A DNA stretch of 64,000 bases. Source: Sipunculus nudus (taxonomy: Eukaryota; Annelida; Sipuncula; Golfingiida; Sipunculidae). A model generated the notes under the pieces. The model made no database searches, was not told the origin of the DNA, and saw only the letters and a program-made list of their open reading frames with translations. The DNA lies in contig CM049317.1 in the NCBI GenBank assembly GCA_026874595.1, positions 13,508,882 through 13,572,881 of the forward strand, written 5' to 3'. How positions within the stretch are numbered: the stretch's first letter is position 1; every line of letters starts with the position of its first letter. Below, in pieces: positions 14,501-24,000 of this stretch. The translations under genes and the position numbers were made by a program.

Positions 14501-17500
14501 ATTCGATAGATCTGGAGCCCTCATAGGTACCAATCATCCCTGTGAATTTGGGAAAGCTGGAGTAAGTTGTTGTTGAGTTATCGCTCGCAAAACAAAGTGT
14601 CACTGACGGAAGGACGGAAGGACAGAAGGACAGACTGACACGGTGATCACTATAGGGCACCGCTTGTCAAGCGGGGCCCTAATAAACTAAAAAGAGGGTT
14701 GTCTTCAGAGTGCATACACCATCTCCTAGGCCAACATTCAAACTTATACTCAAAGGAATGAATCTCCCGTGCAGACCAGTGCATGTGTCCCAAGAAACAG
14801 TCAAGCACTGCCCCATTATTGTTCAGAGACACATGAGTACACTCTACACTGCCTTAAGATACAAATGTCTGCCTGTTCAATGTCTGTAAGTACCAGTATA
14901 CCTTTATTGCCACAGCAACTGTAAAGTGGGATATAGCCTCATTATCCTACAATAAACTGAGGATTTGGGCATGGTAAAAAAAAGTGTTATTCTGCTGATA
15001 ATCATTTGTGCATCCTCTTGCCACCAACTGGACAGAGTGACCCATATGGGGATATATATCCCTGTGGATCATTTCAATTACCCATTTTATTTCAAGGTGA
15101 CAAATTATAATGACCTCCATGACTTCACACCTCCTTGTACAACTTCAAACATTTTCTTACATCACAGGCAGGGTCTGACACAAATACTCACCCACTTGCC
15201 TCAAGTTAATAAAAATTCTGTGTGCACGACAGCACTAGTGTTTGAACTGCCACCCTGGGCAAGTGATTTATCATTTCAGGCCAAGCCAAATTTAACAAAA
15301 TAAATGTAAGGATGACTTAATAAACTGAGACTATGGATATGACATTTTTGCAAGAAACTACATGTGGCCTATGCCTAAATTTGTTTTTATTGTATCCTAA
15401 TTTGTCAACATGAATAAAAAATAATAAATTTTGAGGACTAAGGCCAAAAAAAGGTTTGGTTCCCAGGCACTTTTCTTCAGAAATCAGTGTGGGTGAACCA
15501 TTATTTTTTATTTTATTTTCTGTAATTTAAGTTTATTGATATGAGCTATTTTTCCAATGGCCCCACTTTATGCAAAAACCACAGTACTGTAAACCCCATA
15601 AACAGTTTTGAGGACAAGACACAAAATTGTTTTTGTCTGCATTCTGATTTTGTAAAGTAAAAATAGATCAGCCCAAAATTACAAGTTAGCGAGCATTGTT
15701 AGTAGTTGGAATGGAATGAGTCAAGGGTGTGCAAATAAAAAAAACAAATTTGCAAAAACAACATAAGTAATCACTGAAACATTTATTCTTCCTCCTCCTT
15801 TTTTTTTGGGGGGGGGAGGGGGATCGGGAGCAGGGATGGATGGAAATGGGACATCTTAGGCCGTGTACGGACTAGGCATATTTCGGGTTCGAGATCAATC
15901 TCGTGGCAACTAGATTGCCTCTAAGGCGATCTTGATGGAACCTGCTCTTGACGTGGTCTAGTTTAGATCGATCTTTTTTAAACCTCCTACAGATGGCTTG
16001 TTTTCCTGTGTGTACAAGTAAGCGGTCTATATAGGGATGGAACTCCCAGGACCCAGGACCTGGTCTCATTGAGACCTGTTCAAGGCCGGTTCCACTGACT
16101 GATGTTGTGCTGTGTGAACATCGCTGGTCTTGATAGGATCGATCTGACATCTTAGATTGATCTTAGTCTGTACATGGCCTAAAGGGTTTGTGTCCACACA
16201 CTAAGTGTGTAAAATACTATTTCTGAACACTTTATTTTATTTCTGCCTAAATTTTACATTTAACAGGTTAAATCGTGTGGGTTAGGAAATATGAAATGGG
16301 ACCTCCAATATCAAAGGGCAAATAAGCCAAAAGCAGTCAAGATTTTAGAGAACATTCTTTCCAGTTAATTTTAAGTAGGAGTGGCAGTGCAGTTTTCATG
16401 TATTCATGTAATAACTGAAGATTTACATGAAAGTTTGTAAACATCTCACAACTTTTGGTAAAAGGTGCATTTGCATTTTTAACTCAAATTTGCATATTTT
16501 GTCATGATTTGAAACAGCTCCCCCCCCCCCCCCCCCATGACTCTTTACCAGTATTCATTGAAAAACATACCATATAGCACACCCATGATTTAGCAAGACT
16601 GTAAGGAATATTAACTCATTAAAGTCAGGGATAAACTGGTTGGTGTCATAACAAAAATTTTTATTATTATTATTATTTTTATTATAATTATTATTATTAT
16701 TAAAGTTTGTCTTTAATCAGTGTTTAGGATTGTTCAACAAATAGTAAAAAATCAGTCTTTGAACAAAAGTTTACAAATTCATATTTATTATCAGTAAATA
16801 TATATTGTTGTACAAACATTTTTAATACACAATGTCAAAATACAAACGCTAAATCACTTGAAATGAATGATATGGAATAGCTGGCAACTTTCCAAAATTG
16901 TACAGGCATGTATACATTTCAACAAGCTATGAACAATGGTTAGTCATTCCATTTCCAGTGACACTTACTAACATTTTCAGTCAAAGGTTTTATAAGTGGA
17001 AATGGTTTTGTTATCGCAATACACATTATGCCTACAGGCATCATCGGCATGCCATCTGCCAGATCTTGTCGAAATGAGGGGATAAGGGTGGGTGGAACAT
17101 GATAGTTCAAAAGAAAGCTCATAGTTTCACAGAACTGCGGCAGAAATAGTGGTTTTTGGTTCCAATTTGAAATGACTCTTGTGAAATCTCAGTGTCTTAG
17201 GCAAGAAAATTGCTCAAAACGGTAAAGAAGTGGTCTCAAAAAGTGGGCGTGACTCCAATTATAGGAGATTTAATTTTGACAGAAAGGGGAATCCCCACAC
17301 CTGAGCATGGGGATATCCCTGAATTTGTGACGTCACGAGCATCTGTCAAAGCGTACCATGTAAACATTACCAGTATCGTTCTTGTAAATCGTCAAATTTA
17401 ACCCATGCATAGGTGTTTTAATTAATAATCGAGTCTTACCTAAATGTGTTTCTTCAATATGCTGAATGAGTTCACTCAGCGAGCTGAAATTAAGCCCACA

Positions 17501-17539
17501 GCCATGGAATTTACATTCGTTCATGAGAAACACCGCCAT
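1986..17539 (-). CDS. JAZF1: JAZF1 orthologue, whole coding span (6 exons, 351 aa)
   Basis: Nuclear C2H2 zinc-finger cofactor. In vertebrates JAZF1 (TIP27) represses the orphan receptor TR4/NR2C2 and is a subunit of the NuA4/TIP60 acetyltransferase complex. Six exons join in frame (joins 17440-17539, 8677-8749, 7480-7583, 5965-6073, 4365-4493, 1986-2526). Finger 1 has C9, C14, H27, H32; finger 2 has C144, C149, H162 and H165/H167; finger 3 is the odd C-x-C type (C179, C181, H194, H198/199). Family hallmarks include LEKQELQQP, DSWTT, CPVPGCKKRYKNVNG and CGKSYKTAQGLR. Human JAZF1 is about 243 residues; this protein is longer because of a T/Q/P/V-rich tail from about residue 210 to 351. The start is the first ATG in frame, in good context (CAAATGG). 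The gene lies head-to-head with the c-subunit gene. Identity is firm; exon edges were set by splice consensus and phase. Confidence 0.95.
4365..4493 (-). CDS. JAZF1: JAZF1 coding exon 5 (residues 130-171, finger 2)
   Basis: Carries EKPYSCPVPGCKKRYKNVNG and the HAKHGH histidines, almost identical to vertebrate JAZF1. The donor is placed at GTCAGT because that gives the AA|A Lys codon needed to enter exon 6 in frame. A GT three codons later (GTACCT) would break the frame. Confidence 0.92.
5965..6073 (-). CDS. JAZF1: JAZF1 coding exon 4 (residues 94-128)
   Basis: Acidic linker NVSGSEMDDESLCSEDEDSD followed by DSWTTQEEFSSELIL, the counterpart of the vertebrate acidic stretch ending DESWTTESAISSEAIL. 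Acceptor AAATTCAG after a T-rich tract, donor GTCTGT. Confidence 0.9.
7480..7583 (-). CDS. JAZF1: JAZF1 coding exon 3 (residues 59-92)
   Basis: Encodes LFTDVPKRDVVELAKK followed by a Ser/Pro/Arg linker ending SIRSITPT, matching the vertebrate linker (FMTDAARRE ... SSTPTG). Acceptor TATTCACAG, donor GTAATC. The longer open frame here (7420-7614) is out of phase with the gene and is spurious. Confidence 0.88.
7683..7797. mobile_element. Pogo/Tigger-like MITE, 115 bp
   Basis: Flanked by TA on both sides. Left end CAATGGAACCTGTCTGAAAG and right end, read inverted, CTGTGAAACCTGTGAGACC form imperfect terminal inverted repeats of the CAGTGGAACC type typical of TA-targeting pogo/Tigger elements. Too short to encode a transposase. 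Confidence 0.6.
8677..8749 (-). CDS. JAZF1: JAZF1 coding exon 2 (residues 35-57)
   Basis: Encodes SDPRLLEKQELQQPASLAL, nearly the same as the vertebrate segment after finger 1. Acceptor TTTTGTAG, donor GTATGT. The exon is only 73 bp and so falls below usual ORF cutoffs; phases agree on both sides. Confidence 0.93.
10530..10623. repeat. 29-bp minisatellite, about 3.2 units
   Basis: GAAACAGGGAATGAGGAATG begins at 10530, 10559 and 10588 (one base changed in the third), and a fourth unit starts at 10617. Open frames reading through it are repeat artefacts. Confidence 0.9.
11459..11560. mobile_element. Degenerate pogo-like MITE, 102 bp
   Basis: TA on both sides. The right end, inverted, reads CAGTGAAACCTCAGAGTTAA; the left end CGGTTAAACCTCACCAAATG is its decayed partner. 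Confidence 0.45.
12598..13385. mobile_element. Pogo/Tigger-like non-autonomous element, 788 bp
   Basis: TA dinucleotides flank both ends. Left end CAGTAGAGTGCTGTTTTTCT and inverted right end CAGTAGAGCGCCGTATTTCC are matching TIRs, and CATTCGGAAATRCGG recurs inside both arms. The interior is more GC-rich than its surroundings and has one 78-codon frame (12959-13195) that I cannot match to a transposase. Probably a deletion derivative. Confidence 0.7.
13683..14690 (+). mobile_element. Tandem-core element with 3' stem-loop (family 3)
   Basis: The 5' end AACAATGGTCCTCGAGGGCC contains a palindrome-like GGTCCTCGAGGGCC. The core is five copies of a 145-bp unit (GTCTGGAGCC at 13931, 14076, 14221, 14366 and, one base altered, 14510). 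It is followed by a GACGGAAGGACGGAAGGAC microsatellite (14604-14638), GTGATCACTATAG, and the hairpin CCGCTTG-T-CAAGCGG (14660-14674). GGGCCCCG near the 5' end is mirrored by CGGGGCCC at the 3' end. The layout matches bivalve 'pearl' and DINE/HINE-type (Helentron-associated) elements as I know them; no protein encoded. Confidence 0.65.
15856..16182. mobile_element. Short TIR element, about 325 bp
   Basis: Left end TTAGGCCGTGTACGGACTA and inverted right end TTAGGCCATGTACAGACTA match at all but two positions, and GATCAATCT follows in both arms. The interior is rich in GATC-containing words. Superfamily not assigned: the flanking TTA/TAA does not give a clean target duplication. Confidence 0.6.
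17328..17335. promoter_or_regulatory. CRE-like palindrome TGACGTCA
   Basis: Perfect 8-bp CREB/ATF consensus about 105 bp inside JAZF1 intron 1, close to the bidirectional promoter. Location is supportive, but one 8-mer is weak evidence. Confidence 0.3.
17440..17539 (-). CDS. JAZF1: JAZF1 coding exon 1 (residues 1-33)
   Basis: Starts MAVFLMNECKFHGCGLNF and holds the first C2H2 finger (ECKFHGC ... QHIEETH). Donor GTAAGA; ends with one base of an Asp codon completed in exon 2. A second in-frame ATG lies at 17524, but the upstream one has the better context and leaves a short leader before the finger, as in vertebrates. The start codon lies in ATGGCGG, a YY1-like string. Confidence 0.93.
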
Positions 17540-18039
17540 TTGCACCAGTCCACCCAGCCATCAGTAGACTCGTTTTCCCCCTAATTAGCATATAGGGAAA
17601 TCCAAATAGTGTTTTCCTCTATTTATTTCGATAAAACTACTTAAATTCCATGTTGTCATGATACATTTTAGATTTCAGATTATATAGCATGAAAATTTCA
17701 TTCACACAGACCAAAATTAAAATAATTATAGACAACCTTTAGTCGTCCCTGACATGACCCAGGTCGTGACTTAAACGCATGCGCGGTTGTGTCCTCCCTG
17801 TCTGAACGCCGGTGAGTGTCGCCATTTTCGGGATAGGCAGATTTTAAATCGGTCTAACTTTGATTTAATTGATACCATCGGACATATTTAGGTAACTTGA
17901 CAGTGTCTATATAATACTTAGGATGCGTTGCAATATTTATTTTAGCAACCGATGTCAAACTTCACTTCTTTTCCAGTGATTTAATGTTCACCTTTACGTG
18001 TTTTACAGTGGGCCAAGTTAGCAACAGACCAAGTTCACC
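17540..18039. promoter_or_regulatory. Putative bidirectional promoter JAZF1/ATP5MC
   Basis: The two start codons lie 500 bp apart on opposite strands. The gap contains the NRF-1-like core CGCATGCGC at 17776-17784 (NRF-1 drives nuclear genes for mitochondrial proteins in animals) and a YY1-like CGCCATTTT at 17820-17828. CpG dinucleotides are denser here than in the flanking AT-rich DNA. Transcription start sites cannot be seen directly. Confidence 0.6.
17812..18008 (+). other. Probable 5'UTR intron of the c-subunit gene
   Basis: Strong donor CCG|GTGAGTG at 17812, just downstream of the NRF-1-like site, and a pyrimidine-rich acceptor TTTTACAG ending at 18008, 31 bp before the ATG. This would give a short noncoding first exon ending at 17811. 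Inferred from consensus only. Confidence 0.4.
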
Positions 18040-18084
18040 ATGTATTCCTGCTCTAAGGTTATCACACCAGCTGCCAGATGCGTG
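18040..18084 (+). CDS. ATP5MC: ATP5MC coding exon 1 (residues 1-15)
   Basis: [15 protein letters not shown], start of the import peptide; phase-0 donor GTG|GTAAGA. The longer frame reading through this donor is intron. Confidence 0.9.
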
Positions 18085-21000
18085 GTAAGAATAATCTTTT
18101 TTACTACAATATTCAATTTTTATTCCCAGTCCGTCATTTTCAACCCTATTTTCAACTGTAGCAGTTGTCTGACTTGCCGGCTTCTTCCGTCGGCAGTCCA
18201 CGTCAAGGTCATTCTCGGGTATCCCAAGTTCCCCGAGTAAGCTTCATACATGTTGACATATCAGTAGTATAGGCAAACGATCATGTAGCCTATATATTGA
18301 TTATTAAAAGTGTACTGGCATCAGAAACATATATGAAATATAGAGATCTTTATGGTAGTTTCGGAGAAAGTTTCATTCCAGTCGGCAGTTTACTGACCAA
18401 CAACGTTGTAATTGTATTCTGAGGTTCGGTGAAACTTATTCTGGGTACGGAGGTCAAAGGTTGCCTCAGATTTTGTACCAATAATGTTAATTTTCTTTGC
18501 CTAAAACTACATAATAGTTCATTTTGCCGCAGAAATCTGTGAAATATATGTAAATGCTGACTTGCTCACTGTCAACATGCAGGCACTCGTGCTTGTATTG
18601 TCAATCTGCCTGTCAATGTCATTCAAGTACAGTAGGAGTGAAGAACCTTGCATGGTCCAATCAGCTAGAAGCATGTTGTTACAACAATAACTAATGCCCT
18701 CTTGGTGTAAACCTCAAGAAAAAAGATTAAAATATTCATTTTTGCTGTGTTGTATTGAGTTTTGAAACCACATGTTTGCAAGGTGACTAAGAGTGTCAAG
18801 ATGTGATTGAGGCCGAGGGTTTGTTCCCGTTTACTTTTTGGTTTACAGCACATTTCACTTTATTTCATGTCTAGTGATATTTTGTGGACATCTACAGTAA
18901 AACCACCTAAGTTTAATTATTTTCCCATAGTGCACTTTGGGAATGCTAATACTTCATTTGAATTTTTATGTACACTAAAAGCTGGATTTGTAAATTTTAC
19001 AAGTAATTAGGTTTCCCTGAACTGTACATGAATTGAACTATGTTACGTTTATACATTCCTACTTTCAGTTTTTCCTACATATTTTAAATCTTCCCAAAGT
19101 AATTGTTCCTTCAGAAATATTGTCAAGATCCACAGGTGTTCAATATATTAGACTTGATGGATGCTAAAATGGCTTCATTGTTTTTGAAAATTAACAGAAG
19201 AATGTTTTCTGTAAATTCCTTTTCCAGACAAGGTGTCCAAATTTGGTAACTGGCTGGCCATTTAATCAGAGGTCATGGGCTTCTGGTGTGGTCAGGTCCA
19301 ATGTCTAACCTTGGACAACATGTAGATCACTGTTTGCTTCAGATGCTTCACTGTTAGAATTCAAAACTAAAGGCCAGTAGGTCAAAAAGGATTTCATGTG
19401 AATTGGTAAACCTGAATAAGTCGAAAAAAAACGTGAATTTTTAGTACTTGACAGGTTTACCACAAATTCAAGAGAATTCAGTGATTGTAAGCTTAACTTG
19501 GGTTGGCGAGTGTCAGATTTACATTTTGTTTTGTGCTTTGCCATTATTAAATCAGTTTGCATTTGGATTCCATGTTCCAAGGGAAAACATTTGATTGGGC
19601 CTTGAATCTGAAAGATTGATTTTTCTTAATAGAGAAAAGTCTACAGATCACAAACTGGTCTTTCTCCTAAGTGCCTCATGTTTTGATAAGTTTTCTTGAG
19701 TAAACAGCTTCACTTTTTAGCAAATGACGCAATTATAGTTAAATAAAGTTAAATATACAATGTTTCAATTTGCAATTGACCATTTACAGGGCATTTTCAG
19801 TAATCAGACATAAATTGACCCTTGTTACTTGCTGAAGCTAATAACCATTTCAGTGAATGCTCAGCTCATGTGCAAAAGTGCTGGTCTGTATTTGTTTAAT
19901 GGGCAAATTAATCCTTTTGGGGTCATTCTGCTTATCTCAGTTGTTGATTTTATTGATATAGTAATGAAAATTGTTGCTTTGTACTGTCAATTTGTTCACC
20001 TTGTTATTGCATGGGACTATTGAATATTAGTCCTGAAATACTATTTATATAAATGTATGAAGCTTTATATTGAAAATTTTTTAGTATGGAGAAATATTTG
20101 GTAAATTATATCATGAAAAAACTACATACTCATGTCTTTGATGAACTTTAAACAGAAATTACATTTGTTTTAGATCTGGTGAATTTTTCATTATTTCATT
20201 CATGTTTAATTTTGTGTTTTTCAGGCATCAGCAAGCAGGGCTGCTGTAGTGCGCCCCTTGAGCAGCAGCGTGTGCCAAACAAAAACACAACAGCCCACAG
20301 CACCTCTGGCCTCATATACTGGTCTGGCTGGCCTTAACCTCTCTGTGAACAACAACACACTAGCTTCTCAGGTGAGTACATCCTCCCCATCGTGGAGTGG
20401 TGCAAAATATCGTAATATGGAAAACTTAATTGTGTCAAAGTTTGACGTGTGCTATGCACCTTTGGGGATTTGGAAACCAGATGCAGTGAAAACTGTACCA
20501 ACACTGCAGTATTGTAAGACACCACTGTCCACTGGTATTGTGTGCAGCATCTGATCGAAATGCGATGTTTTACACACGGCAGATTTTAAAGGTGATGTGT
20601 CTTGAGTTGAAGATGGTCCTGCGCCTTTTCAACAACTTTAAGGTCCCATCCATCCGTGAAATTAGAAATCCTGGAAAGTCCAGGAATTTTAGTCCCTTAA
20701 GAGAAAGTGGTTAGTTTTGTTGTATTATGTCTCTCATGGATGGATGGCTTTCATGGCTTCTAAGTTTATTCCCAATGAAGTGCAGTTATATATTTTTTAG
20801 AAAAAAAATACTGGGAAAATAGGGTTTTGTCATGAAATGCTGGGAACCCTGATATGACAAGTCTAGATACACTTGTATAATGTAAGGGGGGGTTCAAACC
20901 TGACTGATGACAGGGGGAAAGTTACAGAACCTTGCACAAGTACAACATGATCTTCGTCCAACATGATCTTCGTCCAACATGGTCTTAGTCTTTTGTTTGT

Positions 21001-24000
21001 TGATTAAGCCATTCTTTTAAAGTCAAACAAATCAAGTGGGCTTTGTATTTTCCTATGAGGAATGCAACAGGATCCTGGTTCCCCTAGCAGTCGTTCTCAT
21101 TGTTTTTCTGAATTTAGAAGTCCTCTCTTTACTTTAACATAGACAGATTATTGCAATACATGCAATGACAAAGAAACCTATCATGTAGTTTTAACTGCTG
21201 CAAGTTGTGTACCTTTTTCACACCAAACATACTGCTTAGCAATGATCAAGAATGATAGAAAAATATTTTATCTTACCCCCGATTCTGTAAGAAACAACGT
21301 GCAAGCCAGGGCAATTTCTGAATTGATTTAAATCTGAATGGAAGATTGCATAAATTGGCTTTGATTTTATAAATAGAAATATCACTCCAACAACTGTCCG
21401 ATGTATTAAGCTGAATTGAAGGACAACAGATCAAGCTTTCATATTTTCCTATAAGTTATGCTTGTTAGAAATTGTTCTGTTTATTACACAGATTAGCCAT
21501 GATGTTAGACTAAGGCAAAACAGGTGCCTCTAATTGGTGTTACAATACAATGATTAGCAGCTGAAGTCTGCTGAACCCATCCTCTTGTGCTATATTTTTG
21601 TGTATCAGCACACACTCAAATGAAATGTCCTTTTATCAAAAGACTGCAAGTCAGTTGAACTTGAATTTAAAAATAAAGCGTAGTTGAATAAAGTTTTGAA
21701 TTGAATAATCTTATATTGACCTCAGGTCTGACAGCCTGCCTCGTGCTCCGGTGAGATTTTCTCTTGATTGGGTTCTGCTTGCCAGAGCATAGCAAACAAT
21801 TAGTCTAGCATGTTCATTGTACAGGCTTGTGGAAAAGGGGCTCTTCAATAATGAATATGTAAAAGTTATATAACAACATATTTTGTGTCCTTTTGAAAAA
21901 CAGAAGATTTGTAGAACAAGATTTGAAGGGTTATAGTCAGTGATTCATTCTTCCATATAGAATACTTTTTATCAAGATGTTAATATAGATCCTTTAATAC
22001 CAAGCTTCTTTTCCTCAGGAAATCAGGCCGTTTTCTCAACATTTTGTTCCACTCCCAAAAATAGGATAAGCAGTGGTATCTGTGTAGTGAGACTATCCAT
22101 TGGACGGTCCAAAGGTGGTCTTTCATTCATAAGTGGTCTTATCAGAAAAGTTGGCATGTATTATGTGACAGTTAAGGGTTTATATTAGAGTGCTCTTTAC
22201 AGGCAGGTGGTCTTAAAACAGGTTCTGCTTTGGTTCTTTTTACCTTAAAACTTGGCATTGTGATGTTGTTACTGCTGGAGAGCTGGTTACTTGAGTCAAG
22301 TCTCTTGGCACACAGTAATCATAAAGAAAGGTTCATTGGAGTTGTATACTTGTACAGCTTTTTGTTGTGACACTGTCCTGTTGTGTTTATCCTATAAGTA
22401 AAGGTAAAGAAAGCAGAGGTCCACATGGTTCTGTAATCACCTGCTGATACTGGTCTGGTTCAAAAGGCTACCATGGTGAACCTGCTTGCTTCATACCAAG
22501 ATCATGTTTTTGTGAGGGTTAGGCCGGTTAGCAGTCTGTCTCAGTGGGGTCTTTCATACATGCTGTATTTACCAATGTATTGTTTTCTGTAGTTGCATTA
22601 TAACTGCTTCTGGTTTCTCTGCTATCTGACATACTTGTTTTATTTACATTTTATCTTGTATAAAATATTGAATATAACTGGAAGGTTGTGGAAACTATGT
22701 CATAAGGGGAAAATAAATGTGTGATTGCTGTAACTGTAAACATGGAATGATTTACCTGGATTCACATCACAGTTTACAAGTCACAGTTTGCCTGTTTTGA
22801 TAAGCCATTACTGTAAATCTTTTAAGAGGAAGGCCCATCAGGGAAAATGAATAGATCTGAGAAAAGCTAAGCCATTATAATTTAGACTGTGAATTAAGGA
22901 ATTGATAGTACATGTATTTTGGTTCATGCAGTGTACACCTAGTGCTGGCTGTCTACAATAATATTATATTGCTATGAGTTCATATTTGTTCCAATATCTT
23001 TCTGTAGGTTGGTTCTTTTCATTTATTATGAGCTGTTACGGAACCTAATATCAACAGATCACGCAGTCGCGACAAGCACAAATCTTGTTTTGGAGATAAA
23101 ATAATCAGATTCTATAACACTAGGCAGCATGAAATGTCTAGGGGGAATGGCGAGAGAAATCAGCGGTCCCTTGTCAACAAATAACCACAATTTATTCTTA
23201 AAACAATCCAAATATTACAATACACCAAATCAATACAATTACACAGTATTACAACAGTGAATCAATACAAGTATATAAATAAAGTGTACAGTACCTGGAT
23301 ACCACCACTGCCACTGCGACAAGTCCCTTTAAGCATATAATCCAGATGAACAGTTCACATAAATCTTCTCAGAGAATAACAGTCCAGTTCATTCACAAAA
23401 TCAATTCCTTGCAATCCAAAAGTGAAGTTCTTGTTATAATCCCGAAAGCAAACTGAAGACTATATAAGATCCGTCACAAATTTAGAAGAAAAGCTATAAC
23501 TGCCGAATTATAGGAAAAGGTCCACAAACTGACTGACACCCTTCTCTGTCTGCTGGAATATATCTCTCCCCCTCTTTCCCCTAATACACAGCCCCTAAAT
23601 GACTTTTCACCTCAAGCTGAGAACTTTCCATTTCCTGAACAATCCAAAGAACCCAGCAATACATAGTACACACGCGTCCAAAGAACAGACTAGACCTTTA
23701 CATGTCAGGGTTCACACGTGGGCTGGCCAGGTGAGAAAGCCCCAGACTAGCATGACCACTGTGTTTACACGTCAGACCCCATGCATGGGCTGGGCTATGC
23801 CGCTATGCTAGCGCTGTACATACACATGAAAGACTGCTGCATACAATAAAAGAGACATCTGTAACAGAGCAAATGAACTTAATTACTCTCCAGATCTCAG
23901 TGGCTTGCCTGGCATATACCATATATAAGCCTCAAATAAAGCCAATAATAAAACTGCTTGTCAAAATCATAAGCTGCTACTCATAACGTTGCTTATCAAT

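Larger units (their letters stand above)
8750..17439 (-). other. JAZF1 intron 1 (8.7 kb), repeat-rich
   Basis: Bounded by the exon 1 donor and exon 2 acceptor. Contains a 29-bp minisatellite, two pogo-like elements, a tandem-core element, a short TIR element, an (ATT)n tract at 16658-16702 and a C17 run at 16520-16536. The remainder is AT-rich unique sequence in which I see nothing functional. Confidence 0.8.

Noticed and set aside
14965-15303. 112-codon plus-strand frame with a hydrophobic start resembling a signal peptide
   Set aside because: It sits inside JAZF1 intron 1, has no recognisable domain or splice context, and overlaps repeat-like sequence; most likely chance.
20637-20854. Possible hAT-like MITE ending GGAACCCTG
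   Set aside because: No convincing left terminus or duplication; mentioned only as a remnant.
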